Source: Solimonas aquatica (GTDB lineage: Bacteria; Pseudomonadota; Gammaproteobacteria; Nevskiales; Nevskiaceae). From it: a DNA stretch of 64,000 bases. Numbering within the stretch: position 1 is the first letter of the stretch; every line of letters starts with the position of its first letter. The stretch covers positions 236,958-300,957 of the forward strand of contig NZ_FOFS01000005.1 in the NCBI RefSeq assembly GCF_900111015.1, read 5' to 3'. This document shows, piece after piece, positions 49,550-58,756 of the stretch. The translations under genes and the position numbers were made by a program. The notes below the pieces were generated by a model, which saw nothing but the letters and a program-made list of their open reading frames with translations, did not search any database and had not been told where the DNA came from.

Positions 49550-50290
49550 TCAGCGCTCCAGCAGATCGAAGTCGGCGTTGGCGTTGGCGGTGTACTTGAT
49601 CTCGCCGGTGGCCAGGCCCATCTGCTCGTTGCCGCTCATGTCGGCGCTGGCGGCTTCGGCGCGCATCGCAAACGCCTTCACCATCGGCACCGGCGGCGTG
49701 TTGATGTTGTCGTCCACGCGCAGGCTGCGCACCGCGCCCAGCTTCATGTCCAGGGTTTCGGCCAGCAGCTTGGCCTTGTCGCGGGCATCGCTGGCCGCAG
49801 CGGCCAGGGCCTGGCGCTTGAGTTCGGTGCTGCGGCTGGATTCCAGCTGCGGCGGATTCACGTGATTGATGCCGACATCGGTGGCGCGCTGCAGGTAGTC
49901 ACCGAGCTGATCGAGATTGCGCACCAGCACCGCGATATCACGCCGGGCGCGATAGCCCACCAGCCGCTGGCGGTTCTGCTTGGGCTCCCAGACGTACTCC
50001 GGGGCAACGCTGACGCCGGCAGTGGAGATGTCCTTGTCCGTCGTGCCGAGCTTCTTGGCCTCGGCCAGATAGTTACGGACGATGGTATTGACCTGCTCCT
50101 GGGCTTTCTTGAGATTGGCATCGAGCGCATCGGCGGTGAGGCTCAGCTGCGCGCGATCCGGCTTCACACTGACCTCGCCCTGGCCGCTGACGGAGACGAT
50201 GCGCGGCGGCGGCGGCTCGGCAGCGTGCGCGGCCTGCGCCGCAAAACCCAGCAGGCAAAGAACGGTGAGCACGGCGAGCGGCTTGCGCAT
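49550..50290 (-). CDS. SIMPL (DUF541) domain periplasmic protein
   Basis: A 246-residue protein with a Sec signal peptide (cleavage near AAHAAE) and a SIMPL domain: ISVSGQGEVSVKPD-type start (VSVSGQGEVSVKPDRAQ), AEAKKLGTTDKDISTAGVSVAPEY and a late DARDKAKLLAETLDMKLGAV. Members such as E. coli YggE are linked to oxidative stress tolerance, but the mechanism is unknown. Confidence 0.88.
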   Translation of the reverse strand: MRKPLAVLTVLCLLGFAAQAAHAAEPPPPRIVSVSGQGEVSVKPDRAQLSLTADALDANLKKAQEQVNTIVRNYLAEAKKLGTTDKDISTAGVSVAPEYVWEPKQNRQRLVGYRARRDIAVLVRNLDQLGDYLQRATDVGINHVNPPQLESSRSTELKRQALAAAASDARDKAKLLAETLDMKLGAVRSLRVDDNINTPPVPMVKAFAMRAEAASADMSGNEQMGLATGEIKYTANANADFDLLER

Positions 50291-50433
50291 GAAAGACTCC
50301 GGCAGATCCTAGGGAGGGCCGGATCATAACGGCCTTGTCTGGCATGGCGCTGAACGCGCGGCGCGGCGCGCTGGTTTAAACTGATAATCCTTCTCCATTA
50401 ATCAGCCCCTCTCGGCTCTGCCTCGCGTCCGCC

Positions 50434-50982
50434 ATGAGCGCCTTCAATGAAGCTGTCAGTCTGAGCCGCGATGTCATCGGCATCCTGATTCCGCAGGGCA
50501 CCAAGGTGGAACTGCCGGAGGGCGCCAAGGCACAGATCACCCAGGCCCTGGGCGGCAGCTTCACCGTGCAGGTGGAAGGTCATCTGTTCCGCATCGAAGG
50601 CAAGGATGCCGACGCCATCGGCCAGCAGGTGGTGGCCGGCCCGGAACTGGCCGCCGATGCCAGTGACGAGGAAATCGAAACCGCGGTCTGGCGCCAGCTG
50701 CGCACCTGCTACGACCCCGAGATTCCCGTGGATATCGTCGAGCTGGGCCTGGTCTACGAATGCAAGATCGAACTCATCGCCCCCGGCCAGCGCCGCGCCA
50801 GCGTGCGCATGACGCTCACCGCGCCGGGCTGCGGCATGGGCGATATCCTGGTGGCGGACGTCAAGAGCAAGATCGAGCAGGTGCCGACCATCGTCGAGAC
50901 CGAGGTGGAGATGGTGTTTGATCCGCCCTGGAATCAGTCGATGATGTCCGAGGCAGCCCGGCTCGCCACCGGCATGTATTGA
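50434..50982 (+). CDS. sufT: Fe-S assembly-associated protein SufT (MIP18/DUF59 type)
   Basis: A 182-residue protein whose C-terminal DUF59 domain has YDPEIPVDIVELGLVY, the reactive-Cys loop TAPGCGMGD and VFDPPWNQSMMSEAAR. SufT-like proteins assist Fe-S cluster maturation. No other suf genes adjoin, and apaG follows at 18 bases. A GATAAT hexamer at 50383-50388 could be the -10 of its promoter, though no good -35 is seen. Confidence 0.88.
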   Translation: MSAFNEAVSLSRDVIGILIPQGTKVELPEGAKAQITQALGGSFTVQVEGHLFRIEGKDADAIGQQVVAGPELAADASDEEIETAVWRQLRTCYDPEIPVDIVELGLVYECKIELIAPGQRRASVRMTLTAPGCGMGDILVADVKSKIEQVPTIVETEVEMVFDPPWNQSMMSEAARLATGMY

Positions 50983-51000
50983 TCCAAGTTGGAGCGCCCG

Positions 51001-51387
51001 ATGTCGGACACTCTCACCCGCGGCATCCGCATCATCGTCAAGCCACGCTACGTGGCCGAACAATCCGATCCTGCCAGCAGCCAGTATCTGTTCGCCTATC
51101 ACATCACCATCCGCAACGAGAGCGCACAGACCGTGCAGCTGCTCTCGCGGCACTGGGTGATCACCAATGGCGAAGGCCAGAGCGAGGAAGTGCGCGGCCC
51201 CGGTGTGGTGGGTTATCAGCCGGTGCTCGCGCCGGGTGAGGAATTCCAGTACACCAGCGGCTGTCCGCTGAGCACGCCGGTGGGCACCATGCACGGCGAG
51301 TTCAACATGATCGTCAGCGAATCCAGCGAAGCATTCGAGGCGCGCATCGATCCCTTCCGGCTGGCGGTGCCGTACGCGCTGAACTAG
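51001..51387 (+). CDS. apaG: Co2+/Mg2+ efflux-associated protein ApaG
   Basis: A 128-residue single-domain immunoglobulin-like beta protein. The family pattern YVAEQSDPASSQYLFAYHITI, then LLSRHWVITNGEG and SGCPLSTPVGTMHGEF, is clear. Its cellular role is unsettled. The ATG at 51001 is preferred to a TTG 12 bases upstream. Its last codons overlap the convergent mutM stop by 4 bases. Confidence 0.93.
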   Translation: MSDTLTRGIRIIVKPRYVAEQSDPASSQYLFAYHITIRNESAQTVQLLSRHWVITNGEGQSEEVRGPGVVGYQPVLAPGEEFQYTSGCPLSTPVGTMHGEFNMIVSESSEAFEARIDPFRLAVPYALN

Positions 51388-52202
51388 CGCTGACAGCGCG
51401 GGCAATAGCAGGACTGTCGGGCGCCCAGCACTTCCAGCTTGATGGTGCTGCCGCAGACGCGGCAGCTCTGGCCTTCGCGGCCGTAGACGAACAGCTCCTG
51501 CTGGAAGTAGCCCGACTCGCCGCGCGCGCCGGCGAAATCGCGCAGCGTGGTGCCGCCCAGTTCCACCGCCTCGCCCAGCACCTCGCGGATCTTTTCCACC
51601 AGCAGCTGGCACTGCGCACGCGTGAGTTTGCCGGCGGCGCGCGTGGGGCGGATGCCGGCGCGGAACAGCGATTCCGCCGCGTAGATATTGCCGGCACCGA
51701 CCACGATGTGGCCGTCCATGATGAAGTTCTTCACCGCCACGCTGCGGCCGCGGGATTTCTCGAACAGGTACTCGCCATTGAATGCCGGCGTGAACGGCTC
51801 CGGGCCCATGGCCCGCAGCAGCACATGCTCGGTTTCCTCGCGCGGCCACCACAGCACCGCGCCGAAGCGGCGCGGATCGTGAAAGCGCAGCAGCTGGCCG
51901 CTGTCGAGTTCGAAGTCGAGATGATCGTGCTTGACCAGCGGATGGCCGCGCTCCAGCACGAACATCCGTCCCGACATGCCCAGATGCCAGATCATGCGGT
52001 CGCCCGAATCCAGCGTGACCAGCAGATATTTGCCGCGCCGGCCGATGGCCTCGATGCGGCGCTTGGCAGCCAGCCGGGGCAGCGCCTCCGGCACCGGCCA
52101 GCGCAGACGCGGCTCGCGCAGCAGCACGCGCGTGATGCGCCGCTGCAGCACATGCGGCTCCAGGCCGCGGCGCACGGTTTCGACTTCGGGTAATTCCGGC
52201 AT
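51384..52202 (-). CDS. mutM: formamidopyrimidine-DNA glycosylase
   Basis: Base-excision repair of 8-oxoguanine and formamidopyrimidines. The catalytic N-terminus PELPEVETVRRGL starts at Pro2. HhH region and the C-terminal zinc finger with CRVCG and CYCPRCQR are intact. It is 272 residues. It converges on apaG with a 4-base overlap. Confidence 0.96.
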   Translation of the reverse strand: MPELPEVETVRRGLEPHVLQRRITRVLLREPRLRWPVPEALPRLAAKRRIEAIGRRGKYLLVTLDSGDRMIWHLGMSGRMFVLERGHPLVKHDHLDFELDSGQLLRFHDPRRFGAVLWWPREETEHVLLRAMGPEPFTPAFNGEYLFEKSRGRSVAVKNFIMDGHIVVGAGNIYAAESLFRAGIRPTRAAGKLTRAQCQLLVEKIREVLGEAVELGGTTLRDFAGARGESGYFQQELFVYGREGQSCRVCGSTIKLEVLGARQSCYCPRCQR

Positions 52203-52205
52203 GGC

Positions 52206-52895
52206 TCAGGCCGTGCGCAACCAGTTGTCGAGCAGCTGCAGCATCAGGCGGTTGTTGCCGGCAAAGTGATCCAGCTGCGCCAGGATCTCCGCGGCCGGCT
52301 GCACATATGTGCGCGGCCGGGGCTCGCCCTGCTCGAACCAGACGCGGGCATCGGCGGCGGTGACTTCCAGGTGAAACTGGATGCCGACCACGCGTTCGCC
52401 GTAGCGATAAGCCTGGTTCACGCAAGCGGCGCTGCTCATCAGGTTCTGCGCGCCGGGGGGAATGGCGAAGGTGTCGCCATGCCAGTGAAAAGCGGTGAAG
52501 CGTTCGGGAAAGCCGGCGAACAGCGGTTCGCGCTTGCCCTGCTCGTTCAGCCGGAGCTCGAACCAGCCGATTTCGGTTTCGGCGTTGCGCGTGACCTTGC
52601 CGCCCAGCACATCGGCCATCAGCTGCGCGCCCAGGCACACGCCCAGCACCGGCTTGCCGGCGGCGATGGCCTGGGCAATGGCCTGCTTCTCGGCGCGCAG
52701 CCAGGGATGTTCCTCGTATTCGTAGATATTCATGGGCCCGCCCATCACGATCAGGGCCTCGAAAGCATCCGGCGCGGGCGGCGGCTCGCCGGCATAAAGG
52801 CGCACGTTCTGCAGGCGGTGGCCACGCTGCAGCAGCGCGGGCGCGATGCAGCCCAGGCCTTCGAAGTCGGCGTGCTGGAACCAGGCGATGTTCAT
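52206..52895 (-). CDS. class I glutamine amidotransferase-like protein
   Basis: A 229-residue stand-alone GATase1 domain. The nucleophile is Cys in [12 protein letters not shown] and the His-Glu pair is in QFHLEVT. The sequence resembles GMP-synthase-like amidotransferase proteins of unknown partner. The start at 52895 overlaps the msrB stop as ATGA. It lies 3 bases before the mutM start, so msrB-GATase-mutM are probably co-transcribed. Confidence 0.85.
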   Translation of the reverse strand: MNIAWFQHADFEGLGCIAPALLQRGHRLQNVRLYAGEPPPAPDAFEALIVMGGPMNIYEYEEHPWLRAEKQAIAQAIAAGKPVLGVCLGAQLMADVLGGKVTRNAETEIGWFELRLNEQGKREPLFAGFPERFTAFHWHGDTFAIPPGAQNLMSSAACVNQAYRYGERVVGIQFHLEVTAADARVWFEQGEPRPRTYVQPAAEILAQLDHFAGNNRLMLQLLDNWLRTA

Positions 52896-53287
52896 GCGCG
52901 CGGCTTGAAGTTCAGGGCCGCCGAGTTGATGCAGTAGCGCATGCCGGTGGGCTTGGGGCCGTCGGGAAAGACATGACCCAGATGCGCATCGCAGCGCGCG
53001 CACAGCACCTCGATGCGGCGCATGCGGTGGCTGAGGTCCTCGCGACTGGCGACGTGGCCGTTCACCGCCGGATCGAAGAAGCTGGGCCAGCCGGTGCCGG
53101 ACTCGAACTTGGTTTGCGAGTCGAACAGCGGCAGATCGCAGCACACGCAGTGAAACACGCCGTCGCGGTGGTCGTTCCACAGCGCGCCGGTGAAGGCGCA
53201 CTCGGTGCCGCCGTGGCGCGTCACCTGGTATTGCTCGGGACTCAGCAGCGCGCGCCACTCGGCATCGGTCTTGATGATTTTTTCCAT
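52892..53287 (-). CDS. msrB: peptide-methionine (R)-S-oxide reductase MsrB
   Basis: Reduces the R-epimer of oxidised methionine in proteins. It is 131 residues. Structural zinc sites CVCC and CARC and the catalytic Cys in [10 protein letters not shown] are present, with the GTGWPSF substrate loop. No signal peptide is visible, so it is cytoplasmic. It heads a likely msrB-GATase-mutM transcript concerned with oxidative damage. Confidence 0.95.
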   Translation of the reverse strand: MEKIIKTDAEWRALLSPEQYQVTRHGGTECAFTGALWNDHRDGVFHCVCCDLPLFDSQTKFESGTGWPSFFDPAVNGHVASREDLSHRMRRIEVLCARCDAHLGHVFPDGPKPTGMRYCINSAALNFKPRA

Positions 53288-53487
53288 GTCATCGGCTCTT
53301 CATCTGGGCTTGGCAGGCTCACCGGGCTTTCATCGTCATGCCGGCTGCGTCTCGCAGCGCGGCGACTGGCCCGGCCTCGCGCCGGGCTTTTCTTTGTCGC
53401 CCCCGCGCGCTGGCCGCAGCGTCAAGGCGCGGTGGGCCGGCTTCGGCCTACTCTACCCGCAAGCTACGCATAAAGGGGACGGGGTAA

Positions 53488-54123
53488 ATGCTCACCATCT
53501 TGCCGGCGGCCATTGCCGTGTCGGCGCTGGCCGCGATCATCGCCGACTGGCGCGAACAACGGCCGCCGCTGTTCAAGCTGCTCAAGCCGCTGACCACGCT
53601 GCTGATCATCGCGCTCTGCGCCTCGGCGCCGGACAGTGCGTATCGCAATCTGCTGCTGGCGGGACTGGCGCTGTCGCTGATCGGCGATGTGGCACTGATG
53701 TATGAATCCGACCGCGCCTTCGTCACCGGCCTGTCGAGCTTTCTGCTCGCGCATCTGCTGTTCGTCTACGCCTTCATCCACGAGCTGCCGCTGGCCATGC
53801 CCGCCTACGGCTGGGCGGTGGTGGCGTATGCCCTGGTCTTCGCAGCGCTGCTGCTGCCGCGGGCGCCGGCGCCGTTGCGCATCCCGGTGCTGGTCTACGG
53901 CCTGGTGCTTTGCGCCATGGGCCTGGCCGCACTGCTGCGCTGGCAGAGCGTGGGCAATGACAACAGCGCCTATGCCCTGGCCGGCGCGCTGCTGTTCCTG
54001 CTCTCCGATTCGGCCCTGGGCGTGCGCAAGTTCTTCGGTTTCTATCGCGGTGCGCAGGGCCTGATCCTGTCCACCTACTGGGCGGCGATAGCCCTGATCG
54101 CCGGGTCGGCGCAGAGTTTGTAA
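53488..54123 (+). CDS. lysoplasmalogenase (YhhN family)
   Basis: A 211-residue integral membrane protein with about eight helices. The YhhN/TMEM86 pattern is visible: LFKLLKPLTTLLI, LIGDVALMYESD, LLFLLSDSALGV and LILSTYWAA. Family members hydrolyse lysoplasmalogens. The 200-base gap with divergent msrB has no clear element. Confidence 0.85.
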   Translation: MLTILPAAIAVSALAAIIADWREQRPPLFKLLKPLTTLLIIALCASAPDSAYRNLLLAGLALSLIGDVALMYESDRAFVTGLSSFLLAHLLFVYAFIHELPLAMPAYGWAVVAYALVFAALLLPRAPAPLRIPVLVYGLVLCAMGLAALLRWQSVGNDNSAYALAGALLFLLSDSALGVRKFFGFYRGAQGLILSTYWAAIALIAGSAQSL

Positions 54124-54138
54124 GCAATACAGCCCCGC

Positions 54139-54172
54139 AGGGCGGGTTAGCGCGCAGCGCGTAACCCGCCCT
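54139..54172. repeat. REP-like palindrome AGGGCGGGTTA
   Basis: AGGGCGGGTTA (54139-54149) and TAACCCGCCCT (54162-54172) are exact inverted copies around a CGCG-type inner stem. It is the second member of a three-copy family in this window and lies between convergent genes. Confidence 0.75.
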
Positions 54173-54227
54173 ACGAACTGCTGATGCAGCACCCTCTCCG
54201 TCAGCGCGGCGTGCTGCTGCAGCTGCC

Positions 54228-54719
54228 TCAGCCCAGCGCTTCCACCCAGATCCGCGCCAGCTGCTCCAGGCCTTCGCGATCCTGCGCGTCGAAGCGCGCC
54301 AGCTGCGGGCTGTCCAGATCCAGCACCCCCAGCAGCTCTTCGCCGCGCAGCAGCGGCACCACGATCTCGGAATTGGACGCCGCATCGCAGGCGATGTGGC
54401 CGGGGAACTCATGCACATTGGCCACCACTTGCGTGCGGCGCGTGGCCGCCGCCGTGCCGCAGACGCCGCGGCCCAGCGCGATGCGCACGCAGGCGGGCTT
54501 GCCCTGGAACGGTCCCAGCACCAGCTCGCGACCGTCGTAGAGATAAAAGCCGGCCCAGTTCAGCGCCGGCAGCGTCAGCCAGAGCAGGGCCGAGAGATTG
54601 GCGGCATTGGCGATGCGGTCGCGTTCACCGGCAAACAGGGCGCGTGCCTGCGTGGCCAGCTCGGCGTAGAAGGCCGGCTTGTCGCCGACATCGAAGCGCT
54701 GCGCAGAAGGCTCGAACAT
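54228..54719 (-). CDS. GAF-domain free methionine-(R)-sulfoxide reductase
   Basis: A 163-residue single GAF domain. The family cysteines are in GRGVCGTAAA and HIACDAASNSEIVVPL, which match the catalytic and resolving Cys of fRMsr enzymes reducing free Met-R-sulfoxide. The start MFEPSAQRF at 54719 is chosen; longer readings are non-homologous. It is 14 bases after the glycosyltransferase-like gene on the same strand. Confidence 0.88.
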   Translation of the reverse strand: MFEPSAQRFDVGDKPAFYAELATQARALFAGERDRIANAANLSALLWLTLPALNWAGFYLYDGRELVLGPFQGKPACVRIALGRGVCGTAAATRRTQVVANVHEFPGHIACDAASNSEIVVPLLRGEELLGVLDLDSPQLARFDAQDREGLEQLARIWVEALG

Positions 54720-54733
54720 GGCTTGCCCGCCAC

Positions 54734-55951
54734 TCAGGACAGCGCTTCGAGCTGCAGGCGCAGCATGGGCAGCGGCTTGTCGGGCTCGCTGCGCACCCGC
54801 AGGCAGAGCCGCAGCAGGCGCCCCAGATAGGGCGTGTTCACCGCAGCGGCGCAATGCCAGGGCGGCAGCAGCAGCTCGCTGCTGTTGCGCTGGCGCAGCG
54901 GCGCGCTGAAGGCTGGAATCTCCTCGCCCAGGTACACCGGCGTTTCGCTGAGTTCGAAATCGACCGGGCCGCTGAGCGAGCGGCAGCGCAGCGGCGGCGC
55001 ATCCGGCGGCAGGAAGGCGATCAGCGGATACCCGGAGAGCAGGGTGTAGCCGCGCCTGAAGTCGAAACGGCGGCGCGCCACGGCGGTGCGGTTGAGCGTG
55101 ACCTCCAGCGCCGGCAGCAGCTTGCGCGGATACAGGCGCTGCCCGGCGCCGGCCGGCGGCAGGCCGGCAAAACCTTCCAGGCCCAGCAGGAAGATCTCGG
55201 CCGCTTCTTCGGCATTGAGCACACCGCTCTGCAGCTTCTCGCCAAGTTCACCCGCCACCCGTTTCACGAAGGGGCGCTCATGGCGGCTGGCGTCCAGGGC
55301 GGTGTAGAAGACGTATTTCTGCGTCTGCCCCTCGCGGTCACGCATCTGCGTGAAGTGGTAACCGTCCGCGAGCACCGCTGCGTGGTTCTGCTGCGGGTCG
55401 GCGGCCTGCTGATTCACGCCCACCAGCCACAGGTAATCCAGGTGCTGCGCGGGGCCGATGCGCGACTTCTTGAAGGCAAAGGCCTTGCGCGGAAACAGCG
55501 GCCGCTCCGCCAGCTTCTCCGGCGAAAAGACATAACCATCCAGGCACAGGTTCTGGCATTCGAAATAGGCCACGCCCGCCGCGCCGGCCACGAAGCGGCT
55601 GAATTCCGCCTCGTTCCAGGCGTAGATCTCGTCGCTGTCGTGGCTGACGATGATCTCGTGGCTGCACAGCTCGTAGGCGGCGATGCGCTTTTCCCGCTCG
55701 TCCGCCCACTCGCCCTTGCGATACTGGATTCGCGCGGCGTGATTCTTCAGGAAACCGCGCCCGAAGGGGGTCTCGTCGAGATAGGGCGCGCGGCTACCGC
55801 TGAGCATCAGATTGTTGTAGCGATAAGGCCCGTCGACGATGACAAGCTCGTCGTAGTCCGCCAGCTGCCCGCTGCTGTCGAGCATGGCGAGCATGGCGAG
55901 ATCGTTGAAGTAGTTGAGGTATGCCGAGGTCTTGAAGTTGCGTTTGGCCAT
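54734..55951 (-). CDS. uncharacterised glycosyltransferase-like protein
   Basis: A 405-residue soluble protein. The N-terminal half has a GT-A-like layout: ADYDELVIVDGPYRYNN, a strand-loop SHDSDEIYAWNEAEF with an acidic DSD that could bind metal-nucleotide sugar, then AYFECQNLCLDGYVF. The C-terminal 150 residues are unrecognised. No family is firmly assigned. The start at 55951 (MAKRNFKTSAYLNYF) is preferred to an ATG 27 codons upstream. It is divergent from the peptidase gene. Confidence 0.55.
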   Translation of the reverse strand: MAKRNFKTSAYLNYFNDLAMLAMLDSSGQLADYDELVIVDGPYRYNNLMLSGSRAPYLDETPFGRGFLKNHAARIQYRKGEWADEREKRIAAYELCSHEIIVSHDSDEIYAWNEAEFSRFVAGAAGVAYFECQNLCLDGYVFSPEKLAERPLFPRKAFAFKKSRIGPAQHLDYLWLVGVNQQAADPQQNHAAVLADGYHFTQMRDREGQTQKYVFYTALDASRHERPFVKRVAGELGEKLQSGVLNAEEAAEIFLLGLEGFAGLPPAGAGQRLYPRKLLPALEVTLNRTAVARRRFDFRRGYTLLSGYPLIAFLPPDAPPLRCRSLSGPVDFELSETPVYLGEEIPAFSAPLRQRNSSELLLPPWHCAAAVNTPYLGRLLRLCLRVRSEPDKPLPMLRLQLEALS

Positions 55952-56088
55952 GGTCGGGGGTTTCCTTGCGCGACGGCAGGATAAGCCAAGGCGCGAAATC
56001 CGTCGGCGTCTGAGGGAATTTCCGGCTGTCATTACAGTCTGATCGCCATACAGTGGCCACTTCCTGTCCGATGCGGATCGAACCGACC

Positions 56089-58143
56089 ATGCCGAACCTG
56101 CCCCTGCGCGCCGCCGGCGCCTGTCTTGCCCTCACGCTGCTGGCCGCCTGCCACAAGGACAAGGCGCCGCCACCACCGGCAGCGGCGCCGGCCGCCGTCT
56201 CCGGCGTGGAGAAGGGCAACTTCGACGACAAGGTGCGCGCGCAGGACGACTTCTACCGCCACATCAACGGCCACTGGCTGGACAACACGCCGGTGCCCGC
56301 CGACAAGTCCAACTACGGCGCCTTCACCAAGCTGGCCGACGATGCCGAGCTGCATCTGCGCGAGCTGATCGAAACCGCCGCCGCGTCCAAGGACAAGAAG
56401 CCCGGCTCCGACGAGCAGAAAGTGGGCGATCTCTATGCCTCGTTCATGGACGAGGCGCGCGCCAACGAGCTGGGCCTCAAGCCGCTGCAAGCGGAGCTGG
56501 CCAACATCGACGCGCTGCAGGACAAGAAGAATCTGGCCGCGCTGCTGGCGCATCTGTCCAGGCTGGGCGTGGACGTCTTCCAGGGCGCGGTGCAGCCCGA
56601 CGCCAAGGCGCCCACGCAGTACATCGTGTATCTGGAACAGGGCGGCACGCTGCTGCCGGACCGCGACTACTACCTGCTGGACGATGCCAAGTTCAAGAGC
56701 ATCCGCGCGGCCTATCGCAGCCACATCGAGAACATGCTCAAGCTCGCCGGCATCGCCGATGCGGGCAAGAACGCCGAAGCGATTCTCGCCCTGGAAACCG
56801 CGCTGGCGAAGGCGCAGTGGACCAAGGTGGACACCCGCGACGCCGACAAGACCTACAACAAATATCCCTTCGCCGAACTGGCCAAGCTCACGCCGGGCTT
56901 TGACTGGAACGCCTACATCGAAGGCGTGAACGTGCAGAAGTCGCCGGGCCTGATCATCGGTGAGCCCAGCTTCTTCACCGCCTGGGACCAGCTGATGCAG
57001 AAGACGCCGCTGCCCACACTCAAGGTCTACCTGAAATGGCAGCTGCTGTCGGCCTATGCGCCGTATCTGTCCAAGGACTTCGTGGATGAGAACTTCGCCT
57101 TCTTCGGCAAGACGCTCAATGGCACGCAGGAACTGAAGCCACGCTGGAAGCGCGCGGTGGACACCACCGAGAACGCCCTGGGCGAGGTGCTGGGCCGTCT
57201 GTACGTGGCCAAGTATTTCCCGCCCGAGGCCAAGGCGCGCATGGAAACCCTGGTGCAGAACCTGCTCGCCGCCTACAAGCAGAGCATCAGCACGCTGGAC
57301 TGGATGGGCGAGGAGACGCGCGCCAAGGCCCTGGAGAAGCTCGCCAAGTTCTCGCCCAAGATCGGCTATCCGACGAAGTGGAAGGACTACTCCGCGCTGG
57401 AAGTGAAGGCCGATGATCTGGTCGGCAACGTCATGCGCTCGGCGGCGGTGGAGCATGCCCGCGCCATCGACAAGCTCGGCGGTCCCATCGACCGCGAGGA
57501 ATGGGAGATGACGCCGCAGACCGTGAATGCCTACTACAACCCGCTGAAGAACGAGATCGTGTTCCCGGCCGCCATCCTGCAGCCGCCGTTCTTCGATCTG
57601 AATGCCGATGATGCGGTGAACTATGGCGGCATTGGCGCCGTGATCGGCCACGAGATCGGCCATGGCTTCGACGACCAGGGCTCCAAGTTCGACGGCGACG
57701 GCAATCTCAAGAGCTGGTGGACGGAGCAGGACCGCAAGAACTTCGAAGCGCGCACCAAGGCCCTGATCGCGCAATACGACGCCTACCAGCCGCTGCCCGG
57801 CCAGCACCTCAGCGGCGCGTTCACCATCGGCGAGAACATCGGCGATCTCGGCGGACTCTCCATCGCCTACAAGGCCTATCAGCTCGCCCTGGGCGGCAAG
57901 CCGGCGCCGGTACTGGATGGCTTCACGGGCGACCAGCGCTTCTTCATCGGCTGGGCGCAGGTCTGGCGCCGCAACTACCGCGAAGAGAACCTGCTGGCAC
58001 GCCTCAAGAGCGACCCGCACTCGCCGTCTGAATTCCGCTGCAACGGCGTGGTGATCAACGTGCCGGCGTTCTACACGGCCTTTGACGTGAAGGACAGCGA
58101 CAAGATGTATCTGGCGCCGGAGAAGCGGGTGAAGATCTGGTAG
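56089..58143 (+). CDS. M13 family metallopeptidase (neprilysin/PepO-like) lipoprotein
   Basis: Zinc endopeptidase with a lipoprotein signal (LTLLAACHK), hence envelope-located. Zinc site HEIGH is at residues 521-525 with the third ligand in GENIGDLGG, and the substrate motif NAYYN precedes it. It is 684 residues with the start at 56089. An in-frame ATG at 56071 and a GTG at 56053 are possible alternatives; none has a clear ribosome site. A REP-like hairpin with a T tract follows. Confidence 0.9.
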   Translation: MPNLPLRAAGACLALTLLAACHKDKAPPPPAAAPAAVSGVEKGNFDDKVRAQDDFYRHINGHWLDNTPVPADKSNYGAFTKLADDAELHLRELIETAAASKDKKPGSDEQKVGDLYASFMDEARANELGLKPLQAELANIDALQDKKNLAALLAHLSRLGVDVFQGAVQPDAKAPTQYIVYLEQGGTLLPDRDYYLLDDAKFKSIRAAYRSHIENMLKLAGIADAGKNAEAILALETALAKAQWTKVDTRDADKTYNKYPFAELAKLTPGFDWNAYIEGVNVQKSPGLIIGEPSFFTAWDQLMQKTPLPTLKVYLKWQLLSAYAPYLSKDFVDENFAFFGKTLNGTQELKPRWKRAVDTTENALGEVLGRLYVAKYFPPEAKARMETLVQNLLAAYKQSISTLDWMGEETRAKALEKLAKFSPKIGYPTKWKDYSALEVKADDLVGNVMRSAAVEHARAIDKLGGPIDREEWEMTPQTVNAYYNPLKNEIVFPAAILQPPFFDLNADDAVNYGGIGAVIGHEIGHGFDDQGSKFDGDGNLKSWWTEQDRKNFEARTKALIAQYDAYQPLPGQHLSGAFTIGENIGDLGGLSIAYKAYQLALGGKPAPVLDGFTGDQRFFIGWAQVWRRNYREENLLARLKSDPHSPSEFRCNGVVINVPAFYTAFDVKDSDKMYLAPEKRVKIW

Positions 58144-58187
58144 GGCGGTCTTCGCTGAGAGTCGAGCACAATCAGAGCAAAACCGTA

Positions 58188-58230
58188 GGGCGGGTTAGGC
58201 GCGCAAGCGCCGTAACCCGCCCGCTTTTTT
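58188..58230 (+). terminator. REP-like palindrome with T tract after the M13 peptidase gene
   Basis: GGGCGGGTTA (58188-58197) pairs with TAACCCGCCC (58213-58222) around GGCGC/GCGCC, followed by GCTTTTTT. It is the third member of the repeat family seen at 9500 and 54139 and is well placed to end the peptidase transcript. Confidence 0.75.
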
Positions 58231-58242
58231 CAGCTCAAGACC

Positions 58243-58632
58243 TCAGGCACCAAACAGCCAGCTGTGCAGCAAGCGCCCCGGCGCAAACGCGAACGCGCCT
58301 GCCAGCAGCAAACCGCCGAAGTAAAGCCCAAGCATGTTGCGGCGGTGCAGCGCCACCTGATGCGTGCGCGCGGCGTGATAAGCCAGCGGCACCGTCACCA
58401 GCGTCAGCACGCTGAGCAGATGGATGTACCCGAAGTGCCCCAGAAACTGCGGCCCCACTTGGGCCGGCATGGCGAGCGTGATGCCGCCGGTAATGACCAT
58501 CAGCACCAGATACACACGACCGAGCGCGCGGTGGTGCGCAGTGCCCTTGGTTCGGAGCAGAAGATAGGTTCCGATGACGAAAGCCGGCAGCACGATGGCG
58601 AGGTGCAGATATGCCAGTTCGAGGTAACTCAT
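58243..58632 (-). CDS. DUF2306 family membrane protein
   Basis: A 129-residue protein with four hydrophobic helices. The DUF2306 pattern is seen in KGTAHHRALGRVYLVLMVITG and HQVALHRRNMLGLYFGGLLLAG, with paired histidines. Its role is unknown. Base composition is GC-rich like the chromosome. It lies just beyond the last recognisable attC half-site, on the same strand as the cassettes, so it may be the first chromosomal gene after the array or a terminal cassette. Confidence 0.75.
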   Translation of the reverse strand: MSYLELAYLHLAIVLPAFVIGTYLLLRTKGTAHHRALGRVYLVLMVITGGITLAMPAQVGPQFLGHFGYIHLLSVLTLVTVPLAYHAARTHQVALHRRNMLGLYFGGLLLAGAFAFAPGRLLHSWLFGA

Positions 58633-58659
58633 TTATCGGCTAAAGCATGTTACTTGTTG

Positions 58660-58740
58660 TTTATGAGCTCGGCTTTATTTACTCCGCCCCCTTATTCGCT
58701 TATTCGTTGTTGGGCCTCGCCTCGACCGAGGGGTTAGGCG
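58660..58740 (-). other. incomplete attC-like site after the OLD cassette
   Basis: Reading the - strand, GCCTAAC (58734-58740) follows the OLD-type gene stop by 16 bases, as an R'' box should, and a CCTCG/CGAGG stem comes next. No matching GTTRRRY R' box is seen before the DUF2306 start. The site looks degenerate or truncated and marks the end of the array; the left boundary given here is approximate. Confidence 0.4.
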
Positions 58741-58756
58741 TCGCATTGCAGCGACA

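Noticed and set aside
58734..58740. Complete attC at the end of the array
   Set aside because: Only an R''-like box is clear; no complementary R' was found, so it is called a degenerate remnant.
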